From contig NZ_JAESWC010000002.1 in assembly GCF_016765585.1 (NCBI RefSeq), forward strand, positions 620,001 to 684,000: 64,000 bases of DNA, written 5' to 3'. A program made the position numbers and the translations under genes. The notes below the pieces were generated by a model, which searched no databases, was not told the DNA's origin, and saw only the letters and a program-made list of their open reading frames with translations. Origin of the DNA: Clostridium rhizosphaerae (GTDB taxonomy: Bacteria; Bacillota; Clostridia; Clostridiales; Clostridiaceae). Within the stretch, counting starts at the first letter, position 1, and every line of letters begins with the position of its first letter. Below, in pieces: positions 25,999 through 34,259 of the stretch.

Positions 25999-26832
25999 CT
26001 ATGCCTTCTTGTACTGTTTCTGTGGAAACAGTACTGATGCTATTACGCTCAATATTAATATAGATATTATTATAAGCAGCGAGGTTAAGATAGGTATTTC
26101 TATACTAAAGAATAAAATTAGGAGCTTAACACCAGTAAAAGTTAAAACCAAAGCTACTCCATATTTTACATAGCAGAATGCACTGTGAAGCTTTTGAAGT
26201 ACAAAGTAAAGACTTCGCAGCCCTAAAATAGCAAATATATTGGAAGTATAAACAATAAACGGGTTGGTAGTTATAGAAAATATTGCTGGTATTGAATCAA
26301 TAGCAAACAATATATCCGAAGTTTCTATAAGAAAAATAATAGCAAAAAGAGGTGTTGCATATAACACATTATTTATTCTGATGAAAAACTTTTCACCATG
26401 TATACTATTAGTAGTTGGTATTATCTTATCCAATATTCTTAGCAATCTGCTCCCATTATATGTATTATCATCTTCTTCCTTAACCATCATCTTAATGCCG
26501 CTTACCAAAAGTATAGCCCCAAAAATATATAATACCCAGTGAAACTTATTGACAATAGATACTCCAAGTGTAATAAATAAGAACCTAAGTATAACAGCTC
26601 CAATAATTCCATAATTCAATACTCTTCTTTGATATATTACTGGTATTCTATAGGCCTCAAATATCATTAAAAACAGAAATAAGTTGTCCACACTAAGACT
26701 GAGTTCAATTACATATCCACCTAAAAACTTCAAAGCACTATCTTGTCCTAAAGTAACGTAGATACCTATATTGAATAACACTGCTAATAGTATCCAAAAC
26801 AATACCCAAAATACTGCATTTTTTGTTTTCAA
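25999..26832 (-). CDS. TerC/Alx family membrane protein, probable Mn2+ exporter
   Basis: A 277-residue protein with seven to nine hydrophobic helices. The TerC signature ELSLSVDNLFLFLMIF and the second acidic motif ETSDILFAIDSIPAIFS are both present; these Asp/Glu residues coordinate the metal. Regulation is visible: a yybP-ykoY Mn2+ riboswitch lies in the leader, which for this family indicates manganese export. The usual upstream ATG at 26838 overlaps the Shine-Dalgarno GGAGAG; TTG at 26832 has correct spacing, so it is chosen. Despite the name it does not imply tellurite resistance. Confidence 0.92.
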   Translation of the reverse strand: MKTKNAVFWVLFWILLAVLFNIGIYVTLGQDSALKFLGGYVIELSLSVDNLFLFLMIFEAYRIPVIYQRRVLNYGIIGAVILRFLFITLGVSIVNKFHWVLYIFGAILLVSGIKMMVKEEDDNTYNGSRLLRILDKIIPTTNSIHGEKFFIRINNVLYATPLFAIIFLIETSDILFAIDSIPAIFSITTNPFIVYTSNIFAILGLRSLYFVLQKLHSAFCYVKYGVALVLTFTGVKLLILFFSIEIPILTSLLIIISILILSVIASVLFPQKQYKKA

Positions 26833-26900
26833 AACCATCTCTCCTTTTATATAAATTTTTACTGCTTCTACTCATATAATATTATGATTAGAAAGCAAAA

Positions 26901-26943
26901 AATAAAACTCTGCATAAATACAATAAATGTATTCATGCAGAGT
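26901..26943 (-). terminator. Expression-platform terminator of the Mn2+ riboswitch
   Basis: Minus-strand ACTCTGCATGAATACA and TGTATTTATGCAGAGT form a long stem followed by UUUAUUUUUUG. It directly follows the aptamer, so metal binding can decide read-through into the TerC gene. Confidence 0.88.
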
Positions 26944-27030
26944 CTGGCTACTTTATAAACAAAACCGGGCTTTTAAACCGTACTGACGATTTTGTTGCCT
27001 GTTAATACAGGAAGCTACTCCCTCATGCTT
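26943..27030 (-). promoter_or_regulatory. yybP-ykoY manganese riboswitch
   Basis: The minus strand carries the conserved GGGAGUAGC (plus-strand 27014-27022), a short variable hairpin, CGUCAGUACGG, CCCGG and the closing GUAGCCAGACU, in the order of the yybP-ykoY class. This class binds Mn2+ and turns on exporters such as the TerC gene downstream. Confidence 0.92.
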
Positions 27031-27092
27031 CTTTATTATAAAATAACAATTTATAAAATACAATAAAAATATAAAATTTGAATTAAATTTGT

Positions 27093-27335
27093 TTATTTGC
27101 TTAATAGTTTTATATTAATTGTTATAAGAGAGTTGCTTACTTTTACTTGACTCTTATTCTTATTTTTAACCTGCTTTTTATCAGATTCTAAATCTTTTCT
27201 CTCATCTTCTGCTTCTGCGTTTTCATCTACCGCATTTTCAAGGATAGAATTATTTTTTGCTTTTAGTTTCATCAAAGTTGTAGCTGCTGCACATATACCA
27301 AGGACAGTTGTTAACGCTATCGTATTTTTCCTCAT
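27093..27335 (-). CDS. Small secreted or membrane-anchored charged protein, unknown
   Basis: An 80-residue protein starting MRKNTIALTTVLGICAAATT, a signal-like hydrophobic helix, followed by a highly charged stretch rich in Glu, Asp and Lys. No family is recognised. ATG 27335 has GGAGGTAAT upstream; an in-frame start at 27350 is weaker. It is alone between the Mn2+ riboswitch and the SDR gene. Confidence 0.6.
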   Translation of the reverse strand: MRKNTIALTTVLGICAAATTLMKLKAKNNSILENAVDENAEAEDERKDLESDKKQVKNKNKSQVKVSNSLITINIKLLSK

Positions 27336-27404
27336 TAATATTACCTCCAAACATAATCTGTATTATATTTATGCTGATATAAATAATTTAATGAGTTGCA
27401 TCTG

Positions 27405-28274
27405 CTATGAATTTATTATTTCTCCTCCATTTACATGTATTGTTTCTCCAGTTATAAAGGTAGACGCATCTGAAGCTAAAAACACGTAGGCTGGAGCAAG
27501 CTCTACTGGCTGTCCTGGTCGTCCTAAATTAGTATTGCTGCCAAACTTAGCCACTTCTTCTTCATTAAAGGACGCTGGTATTAGAGGAGTCCATATTGGT
27601 CCTGGCGCTACTGCATTAACTCTTATGTTACGCTTAGATAGAGAAATAGCTAGTGAACGTGTAAATGTGGTTATAGCACCTTTCGTTGAGGAATAGTCTA
27701 TAAGGGTTTCATGTCCCTTATAGGCAGTTACTGAAGACGTATTTATAATGATACTTCCTTCCTTCATGTGAGGAAGACAGGCTTTTACCATATAAAACAT
27801 AGAAAAAATATTTGTTTTAAAAGTTCTTTCAAGCTGTTCCTTAGTTATGTCCTCTATACTGTTTTGAGGATGCTGTTCAGCTGCATTATTTACTAATATA
27901 TCAATTTTACCAAATGTATCCATAACCTTTTTTACTGCATCATAACAATTTTTTTCCTCTCCTATGTCACCGTCAATAATTATACATCTCTTTCCTTTAT
28001 CTTCAATAACTTTTTTTGTTTCTTCTGCATCCTCATGTTCATTAAGATACATTATTGCAATGTCAGCACCTTCTAAGGCATAGGCTGTCGCAACAGCTCT
28101 TCCAATCCCGCTGTCTCCTCCTGTTATAATAGCTACTTTTCCCTGCAGTCGATTTGAGGCTTTATAGTCCGGATCCTCAAATACCGGTCTTGGATTCATA
28201 ATTTTTTCTATACCTGGTTGTTTATTTTGCTTTTGAGGTACTATTTTTTTAGGAAAATTCTTTGCTGCATCCAT
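27405..28274 (-). CDS. SDR family oxidoreductase (YghA/general stress protein 39-like)
   Basis: A 289-residue short-chain dehydrogenase with the extended N-terminus typical of the YghA/GspA39 group (NPRPVFEDPDYKAS). The cofactor site is ITGGDSGIGRAVA, the NNA motif is DILVNNAAEQHP and the catalytic Ser-Tyr-Lys is in SSVTAYKG...DYSSTKGAI. Members reduce small aldehydes or sugars with NAD(P)H and often belong to general stress responses. Substrate unknown. AAAGGAG precedes the ATG. It diverges from the next small gene. Confidence 0.9.
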   Translation of the reverse strand: MDAAKNFPKKIVPQKQNKQPGIEKIMNPRPVFEDPDYKASNRLQGKVAIITGGDSGIGRAVATAYALEGADIAIMYLNEHEDAEETKKVIEDKGKRCIIIDGDIGEEKNCYDAVKKVMDTFGKIDILVNNAAEQHPQNSIEDITKEQLERTFKTNIFSMFYMVKACLPHMKEGSIIINTSSVTAYKGHETLIDYSSTKGAITTFTRSLAISLSKRNIRVNAVAPGPIWTPLIPASFNEEEVAKFGSNTNLGRPGQPVELAPAYVFLASDASTFITGETIHVNGGEIINS

Positions 28275-28461
28275 TTAAAACTTCTCCTTTCTTTAATTAA
28301 ATATAAATATCAACTATAGTATCTATTTCTTAAATTTTATTATTCAAACAAATAACCCTTATACTTTTGAATACATTGAAGATAATAATTAGTGATATAA
28401 AATATGGATACATGATAATTAATAGTTGTTATGTATTAATAAAATTATAGGAGGTATATTT

Positions 28462-28629
28462 ATGAAAGAGCTTCATTATAAAGAAAAATTTATGGCTATG
28501 CCTATTGAAAACCATGAAACTGCAGCATGGGCTAATATTGAAAAAACAAAACCACTATCAAATGTTAATGTTCCAGATGAATGGATGATTGCTAATGCTA
28601 AGGAATATGTAGACGAAAACGAAAAGTAA
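28462..28629 (+). CDS. Small clostridial protein, probably DUF3787
   Basis: A 55-residue protein with the pattern MPIENHETAAWANIE and an AKEYVDENEK end, which I recall as the clostridial DUF3787 family; function unknown. GGAGGT lies 7-8 nt before ATG 28462. It is followed directly by a terminator, so it is a single-gene transcript. Confidence 0.75.
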   Translation: MKELHYKEKFMAMPIENHETAAWANIEKTKPLSNVNVPDEWMIANAKEYVDENEK

Positions 28630-28631
28630 TA

Positions 28632-28660
28632 AAAAATCCCCGAAATTCGGGGATTTTTTA
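28632..28660. terminator. Bidirectional terminator
   Basis: AAAAAATCCCCG-AAATT-CGGGGATTTTTT between the small DUF3787-like gene and the convergent PFOR gene. Confidence 0.92.
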
Positions 28661-28671
28661 TTACTAGTTTT

Positions 28672-31600
28672 TTAATACTGCATATCAGCAAGTCTCTTAT
28701 AGTTCATGTACCTTTCTCTAGCATTTTTCTCTGAAATTCCAAATAATTCATCTGCTCTTTCAGGGAATGTATTCATCAATGAGGAGAATCTTATTTCGCC
28801 TTCGAGGAACTCTCTGTAGGCAGCTATTGGCTCCTTGGAATCTAATGTAAATGGATTCTTGTTTTGATCCTTAAGAAGAGGATTGTATCTGTATAAATGC
28901 CAGTAACCAGCATCTACAGCTTTTCTTTCTTCCTTTATTGAACTTCCCATACCAACCTTTATACCGTGGCTGATACATGGAGCATATGCAATTATTAATG
29001 ATGGTCCTGGATATCTTTCAGCTTCAACTATTGTCTTTATTGCATGGTTCATGTTGGCGCCCATAGCTATTTGTGCAACATATACATAGCCATAGCTCAT
29101 TGCCATCATTCCAAGATCCTTCTTTCTTGTATTCTTACCAGCAGCAGCAAACTTGGCAACTGCACCAGTTTGAGAGGACTTGGAAGCCTGGCCTCCAGTA
29201 TTTGAGTAAATTTCAGTATCCATGACAAATATATTAACATCTTCTCCTGAAGCTAGAACATGGTCAAGTCCTCCGTAGCCTATATCGTAAGCCCAGCCGT
29301 CTCCACCTATCATCCAGAAAGATCTCTTTGTCAGATAATCCTTCTTTTCAAGAATTTCTTTAGCAATTTTGTGATTTGAATACTTGTCATTGCTTAGTAT
29401 TTCAATAATCTTATTAGAAGCAAGTTTTGAACCTTGACCATCATGGATGTTTTCGAGCCAGCTTCTAAATGTGCCTGTAACTTCTTCCGGAAGATCTGAC
29501 TCAAGGCCTTCTTCCATAAGATTTTTAAGTCTGTTTCTTACTTGGTTTGCGCCTAGATACATTCCATAACCAAATTCAGCATTGTCCTCAAACAAGGAGT
29601 TAGCCCAAGATGGACCCTTTCCTTCATGATTTGTTGTATATGGTATTGATGGAGCGCTGGCACCCCAAATTGATGAACAGCCTGTTGCATTTGCTATCAT
29701 CATTCTTTCCCCAAATAATTGAGTTAGTAGTCTTATATATGGAGTTTCTCCGCAGCCTGGGCAAGCACCATTAAACTCTAATAATGGTCTTACAAACTGA
29801 CTTCCCTTTAGGGTATTTCTATCCAATAGGTCTTCCTTTGGTTTTAGGGTCATTGCAAATTCCCAGTTTTCAGCCTGCTCAAGTATCTGTTCTTCAAGAG
29901 GCTTCATGATAAGAGCCTTTCCTGGTGCCGGACATACATCTGCACAGTTTCCACATCCAGTACAATCAAGAGGTGTAACCTGTATTCTATAGCCAAAGCT
30001 TTCAAGCCCTTTTCCTGCTGCCTTTTTAACGAGGAATTTCTCAGGAAGCTTCTTCTGCTCTTCCTCATCAACAAGGAATTGTCTTATGGTAGCATGAGGA
30101 CATACATAAGCACACTGTCCGCATTGTATACATTTATCTATTTGCCATTCAGGAACATTTATTGCAATGCCGCGCTTTTCGTAGGATGCCGTTCCAAGTG
30201 GGAAAGTACCGTCTTCCATACCAACAAAAGCACTTGTCGGAAGCTCGTCGCCTTCGTGTCTTTCCATTGGTCTAGCGATATTCTTAATAAAGTCAGGTTC
30301 TACTTTAATATTTCCTACCTCGTCTTTTGCATCTGCCCAATGAGATGGAACTTCTATCTTTCTAACCGCTTCAAGCCCTCTGTCAACAGCTGCATAATTC
30401 ATTTGAACTATCTTTTCGCCTTTTCTTCCATAAGTCTTTGATATTGATTCCTTTAAATAATTAACAGCATCTTCTATTGGAATAACATTAGCAAGCTTGA
30501 AGAAAGCTGACTGCATTATCATATTTATTCTGTTGCCAAGGCCAATTTCTTTAGCTATTGAAACTGCATCAACTATGTAGAAGTTAATATTGTTTTTAGC
30601 CAAGAATCTTTTCATATTAGCTGGAAGCTTAGTTTCAAGCTCTGTAGGGTCCCAAGGGCAGTTAAGCACAAAGGTGCCACCTTGCTTTAAGCCCTTTAAT
30701 ACATCTATGTTGTATATAAAAGATCTATTGTGGCAGGCAATATAGTCCGCATTGAACACTAAATAAGGAGATCTTATTGGGGACTTTCCAAATCTTAAGT
30801 GAGATACTGTGCTTCCGCCTGACTTCTTGCTGTCATAGGAGAAATAAGCTTGAGCATAAAGGTTTGTGTTGTCTCCAATTATCTTAATGGCACTCTTGTT
30901 TGCTCCAACCGTACCGTCTGAGCCAAGTCCGTAGAACTTGCAGCTTATTGTTCCTTCTGGAACTGTACTAATTATTTCATCCTCTGGAAGTGAGGTGTTG
31001 GATACATCGTCAACTATTCCTATAGTAAATCTGTCCTTAGGCTCCTCATGCTCTAAATTCTTAAATACAGCAAGTATTTGAGAAGGCCTTGTATCCTTTG
31101 AGCCAAGTCCGTATCTTCCACCAACTATTACTGGGCTGTTTTCTCTGTTATAGAATAGTTTAGTTACATCAAGATACAAAGGCTCCCCAAGTGAACCTGG
31201 TTCCTTTGTCCTGTCTAATACAGCTATTTTTTTAACGCTCTTAGGCAAAACATCAAAGAAGTATTTTTCTGAGAAAGGCCTGTATAAGTGAACCTTGATC
31301 ATACCTACTTTTTCACCTTTGCCTCTTAAATAGTCTATAACTTCACTTGCTGTGTCGCAAACTGAGCCCATTGCGATTATTATATTTTCAGCTTCTGGAT
31401 CTCCATAATAGTCAAATGGATGATATTCTCTTCCAGTTATGTTCTTAAATTCTTTCATGTAGTTCTCTACTGTGTCAGGAACAGCCAGGAAAAATGGATT
31501 TGAAACTTCTCTGCCCTGGAAGTATATATCTGGATTTTGTGCTGTACCTCTAACTACTGGGTGATTGGGGTTTAAAGCTCTATCTCTGAAAGCCTTAATA

Positions 31601-32196
31601 GCGTCATAATCTACCATCTTAGCTAAATCATCATATTCTATAACTTCAATTTTTTGAATTTCATGAGAAGTTCTAAAGCCATCGAAGAAATGTAAAAATG
31701 GCACTCTTCCCTTAATAGCACTAAGATGTGTAATAGCCGCCATATCCATAGCTTCCTGAACGTTTGAAGATGCTAAAAGTGCAAAGCCAGTTTGTCTTGT
31801 AGCCATAACGTCCTGATGGTCTCCAAATATTGATAGAGCATGAGTTGCTATGGCACGAGCGCTAACATGAAATACTGCAGGAAGAAGCTCTCCCGCCATT
31901 TTGTACATGTTAGGAATCATTAATAGTAAACCTTGCGCAGCTGTATAGGTTGTAGTTAATGCACCTGCCTGCAGTGAACCATGAACTGCACCAGCTGCTC
32001 CTGCTTCCGATTGAAGCTCTACTACTCTAACCTGCTGATTAAAAATATTTTTCTTTCCATGTGCAGACCATTCGTCAACACCTTCTGCCATTGGAGTTGA
32101 TGGAGTTATTGGATATATAGCTGCAACATCGGTAAAAGCATAGGAAACATATGCTGCAGCCTGGTTTCCATCCATTGTTTTCATATTTTTTTGCAT
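28672..32196 (-). CDS. nifJ: Pyruvate:ferredoxin (flavodoxin) oxidoreductase
   Basis: A 1174-residue single-chain PFOR, full length. Order: pyruvate-binding domain I (YPITPSTPMAEGVDEW), domains II-IV, two [4Fe-4S] clusters in a ferredoxin domain (CIQCGQCAYVCPH and CTGCGNCADVCPAPGKA), then the TPP domain with CPGCGETPYIR and GDGWAYDIGYGGLDHV. It turns pyruvate and CoA into acetyl-CoA, CO2 and reduced ferredoxin, the central clostridial reaction. ATG 32196 is chosen because GAGGAGG lies upstream. It is monocistronic. Confidence 0.97.
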   Translation of the reverse strand: MQKNMKTMDGNQAAAYVSYAFTDVAAIYPITPSTPMAEGVDEWSAHGKKNIFNQQVRVVELQSEAGAAGAVHGSLQAGALTTTYTAAQGLLLMIPNMYKMAGELLPAVFHVSARAIATHALSIFGDHQDVMATRQTGFALLASSNVQEAMDMAAITHLSAIKGRVPFLHFFDGFRTSHEIQKIEVIEYDDLAKMVDYDAIKAFRDRALNPNHPVVRGTAQNPDIYFQGREVSNPFFLAVPDTVENYMKEFKNITGREYHPFDYYGDPEAENIIIAMGSVCDTASEVIDYLRGKGEKVGMIKVHLYRPFSEKYFFDVLPKSVKKIAVLDRTKEPGSLGEPLYLDVTKLFYNRENSPVIVGGRYGLGSKDTRPSQILAVFKNLEHEEPKDRFTIGIVDDVSNTSLPEDEIISTVPEGTISCKFYGLGSDGTVGANKSAIKIIGDNTNLYAQAYFSYDSKKSGGSTVSHLRFGKSPIRSPYLVFNADYIACHNRSFIYNIDVLKGLKQGGTFVLNCPWDPTELETKLPANMKRFLAKNNINFYIVDAVSIAKEIGLGNRINMIMQSAFFKLANVIPIEDAVNYLKESISKTYGRKGEKIVQMNYAAVDRGLEAVRKIEVPSHWADAKDEVGNIKVEPDFIKNIARPMERHEGDELPTSAFVGMEDGTFPLGTASYEKRGIAINVPEWQIDKCIQCGQCAYVCPHATIRQFLVDEEEQKKLPEKFLVKKAAGKGLESFGYRIQVTPLDCTGCGNCADVCPAPGKALIMKPLEEQILEQAENWEFAMTLKPKEDLLDRNTLKGSQFVRPLLEFNGACPGCGETPYIRLLTQLFGERMMIANATGCSSIWGASAPSIPYTTNHEGKGPSWANSLFEDNAEFGYGMYLGANQVRNRLKNLMEEGLESDLPEEVTGTFRSWLENIHDGQGSKLASNKIIEILSNDKYSNHKIAKEILEKKDYLTKRSFWMIGGDGWAYDIGYGGLDHVLASGEDVNIFVMDTEIYSNTGGQASKSSQTGAVAKFAAAGKNTRKKDLGMMAMSYGYVYVAQIAMGANMNHAIKTIVEAERYPGPSLIIAYAPCISHGIKVGMGSSIKEERKAVDAGYWHLYRYNPLLKDQNKNPFTLDSKEPIAAYREFLEGEIRFSSLMNTFPERADELFGISEKNARERYMNYKRLADMQY

Positions 32197-32312
32197 GAAA
32201 CTAATCCTCCTCGTATGTAATATAAAAATCACCCTAATGTTATTTACTTATTTATTATTTGAAAGTTGAGGAATAGTATGCATATTTTTAGCAAATTTTT
32301 CCTAGATTTTTA

Positions 32313-32354
32313 AAAATAAAAAGCGAGCAGTTCTATTTTAATACTGCTCGCTCA
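32313..32354 (-). terminator. Intrinsic terminator of the PH-like membrane gene
   Basis: Minus-strand GAGCGAGCAGT and ACTGCTCGC form a stem followed by UUUUUAUUUUU. It lies 70 nt after the gene's stop. Confidence 0.82.
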
Positions 32355-32423
32355 AATTTTTTTATAAGATTTTATTTAGACTTTTAAGTTAATTAACTTT
32401 GAGGAAATCTTATTACTAAAATT

Positions 32424-32969
32424 CTATAATTCCTCCATTAGCTTATCTTTTAAATTAAATGGATTTATAGTATATGGTATTTCTATACCCCTAAGTTTTG
32501 AATCATTTTTGCTCTGAACTAAATATTCAAGATACACGGTTCCTGCATCAACTGTTCTGTCTATTGATTTTTGTGCTATTTCTACACCAACTATTCTATT
32601 AAACTTTTTTTCTAATATTTCTTTATCGAAAGGAAAATCATACTTTTGAATTATAATCTTTTCTCTGTCAAAATCAATTGTAGTGACCCTTTTCAATTCA
32701 TAAAACACCATTAAAAATTTAAATACAGCTATAGCTAGTAATATAAATAAAATTCCTAAAACTATATAAACAAGTATCATAGATATAGTCCCCATTATTT
32801 CTCCCTTAAAAATAGAACCACTAATATGAAATTTGTCAGCTACATAGGTTCTAAGTTTGCTAGCAGCTATGCATACAGCAGAGACTAATAATATCACAAA
32901 TACTTTTTTAATTAATTCTCCCAATATCCCTTTAATGTTAGTTTTTAAAATTACAGCACCTTTGTTCAT
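32424..32969 (-). CDS. Membrane protein with a bacterial PH-like domain
   Basis: A 181-residue protein with two hydrophobic helices (about residues 16-35 and 55-85) followed by a domain of about 90 residues (FDREKIIIQKYDFPF, then IVGVEIAQKS and GTVYLEYLVQ) that resembles bacterial PH domains of the YdbS type. Function unknown. ATG 32969 is chosen because a strong GGGGGG precedes it; the frame is open to 33056. It diverges from sodA. Confidence 0.65.
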   Translation of the reverse strand: MNKGAVILKTNIKGILGELIKKVFVILLVSAVCIAASKLRTYVADKFHISGSIFKGEIMGTISMILVYIVLGILFILLAIAVFKFLMVFYELKRVTTIDFDREKIIIQKYDFPFDKEILEKKFNRIVGVEIAQKSIDRTVDAGTVYLEYLVQSKNDSKLRGIEIPYTINPFNLKDKLMEEL

Positions 32970-33160
32970 TAGTATACCCCCCATACTTTTGTCGAAGCTA
33001 AATATTAACAAACGTCGCTTCATCCACTTTAATTCTTTTTTACTAAAATATGCCACATATATATTATATCACAAAAAAGGTAAATACAATATACAGTTTT
33101 ACCATTTATAAACTCAAATCTAAATAATTACAGGCAACTTATGAATAAACTGTAAATTAG

Positions 33161-33175
33161 TAATAATTATTATCA
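33161..33175. promoter_or_regulatory. Fur/PerR-like operator upstream of sod
   Basis: The 15-mer TAATAATTATTATCA (reverse complement TGATAATAATTATTA) matches the 7-1-7 Fur consensus TGATAATNATTATCA at all but one position and is close to the PerR consensus. It ends 7 nt before the -35 box of the sod promoter. AT-rich background makes chance matches possible, but position and symmetry support a real operator. Confidence 0.55.
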
Positions 33176-33182
33176 TTTGATA

Positions 33183-33211
33183 TTGATTTTTATTTAATTT
33201 GTGATTATAAT
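33183..33211 (+). promoter_or_regulatory. Promoter of sod
   Basis: TTGATT at 33183-33188, a 17-nt spacer and TATAAT at 33206-33211, 74 nt before the start codon. Confidence 0.7.
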
Positions 33212-33284
33212 AAAATCATCAACTAACAAATATTACATAATATTAATTCTAATAAATCACTTAGATATGAAAGGAAGATAAAAA

Positions 33285-33896
33285 ATGAAATATGAATTAC
33301 CAAAATTAAACTATAATTATAACGCTTTAGAACCGTATATAGATGAATTAACAATGACAATACATCATACTAAACATCATGCTGCATATGTAAATAATCT
33401 TAATGCTGCACTTGAAAAATATCCTGAACTTCAAGATAGAAATCTAGAAGATTTACTAGTTTCACTAGATTCCTTACCAGTAGATATTAAAGCCGCTGTT
33501 AGAAATAACGGAGGAGGTCATTACAATCACTCAATTTTCTGGTCTGTAATGGTACCTGATTCAACTGGAAAACCCTCTGGTGAATTAGCTGAAAAGATAA
33601 ATGAAAGGTTTGGGAACTTAGAACAATTTAAAGAGCTTTTTGGTAAAGCTGCAATATCTAGATTCGGAAGCGGATGGGCTTGGCTAGTAATTTCTAAAGA
33701 AGGTTTATTAGAAATTGTATCTACAGCAAATCAGGATAATCCAATTTCTGAAGGTCATAAGCCATTGCTTGGTCTTGACGTTTGGGAACATGCTTATTAT
33801 TTGAAATATCAGAATAAGAGACCGGATTATATAAATGAATGGTGGAATGTAGTAAATTGGGAAGAAGTATCAAACAGATATAATTCCTTAAAATAA
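33285..33896 (+). CDS. sodA: Superoxide dismutase, Mn/Fe family (Mn-type pattern)
   Basis: A 203-residue superoxide dismutase. Metal ligands are His27 (TIHHTKHH), His82 ([10 protein letters not shown]), Asp165 and His169 ([10 protein letters not shown]). Gly in NNGGGHYNH and Gln in TANQDNP are the residues found in Mn-dependent members rather than Fe-dependent ones. It converts superoxide to hydrogen peroxide and oxygen. In a strict anaerobe it protects during air exposure. GAAAGGAAG precedes the ATG. A Fur/PerR-like box overlaps the promoter zone, suggesting metal or peroxide control. Confidence 0.95.
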   Translation: MKYELPKLNYNYNALEPYIDELTMTIHHTKHHAAYVNNLNAALEKYPELQDRNLEDLLVSLDSLPVDIKAAVRNNGGGHYNHSIFWSVMVPDSTGKPSGELAEKINERFGNLEQFKELFGKAAISRFGSGWAWLVISKEGLLEIVSTANQDNPISEGHKPLLGLDVWEHAYYLKYQNKRPDYINEWWNVVNWEEVSNRYNSLK

Positions 33897-33931
33897 TTTA
33901 AATTGCTTTATCTCCAATACTAAAACATATG

Positions 33932-33976
33932 TAGCCTCTGCAAAATTTTTTCTTACTGCAGAGGCTATTTTTTTAT
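33932..33976 (+). terminator. Terminator of sod
   Basis: AGCCTCTGCA ... TGCAGAGGCT stem followed by ATTTTTTTATT. Confidence 0.9.
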
Positions 33977-34064
33977 TCTAAAAAAAAACTTTTTAAATAT
34001 AAATGTATTAACTAAAGATTTAGGGATATCTTCCTAACAATTACAACTATAAGGAGGTAAGAAT

Positions 34065-34160
34065 ATGGCAAAAAATAAGGATAAAAAACAGCCTAAGAAA
34101 AACGACAATAAAAAATCTTCTTCCAGCAGCAGCTCAAAAAACAATTCAAAGAAAAAGTAA
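34065..34160 (+). CDS. Tiny basic Lys/Ser-rich protein
   Basis: A 31-codon reading frame starting MAKNKDKKQPKKN with a run of serines and a lysine-rich end. It has a perfect AAGGAGGT ribosome-binding site 7 nt before the ATG and a hairpin after the stop, so it is probably real. Composition is nearly all Lys, Asn and Ser, and it may be a disordered nucleic-acid-binding peptide. No family recognised. Confidence 0.6.
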   Translation: MAKNKDKKQPKKNDNKKSSSSSSSKNNSKKK

Positions 34161-34187
34161 TATTTTAATTTTAACATTGTATTAAAA

Positions 34188-34216
34188 GGCTGTATCTGCA
34201 TGTGCAGATGCAGCTT
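34188..34216 (+). terminator. Hairpin after the 31-codon gene
   Basis: GCTGTATCTGCA and TGCAGATGCAGC form a 12-bp stem (one mismatch) with a 2-nt loop. A weak U-tract (TTATAT) follows. Confidence 0.55.
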
Positions 34217-34224
34217 ATATAAAA

Positions 34225-34256
34225 AAATCTCTAGTTTTATTCAACTAGAGATTTAA
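34225..34256 (-). terminator. Terminator of the D-Ala-D-Ala carboxypeptidase gene
   Basis: AAATCTCTAGTT ... AACTAGAGATTT stem; the minus-strand side is followed by UUUUUUAUA. It starts 4 nt after the gene's stop. Confidence 0.88.
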
Positions 34257-34259
34257 AAA

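Noticed and set aside
25999-26832. Tellurite resistance
   Set aside because: The family name is historical; the Mn2+ riboswitch points to manganese.
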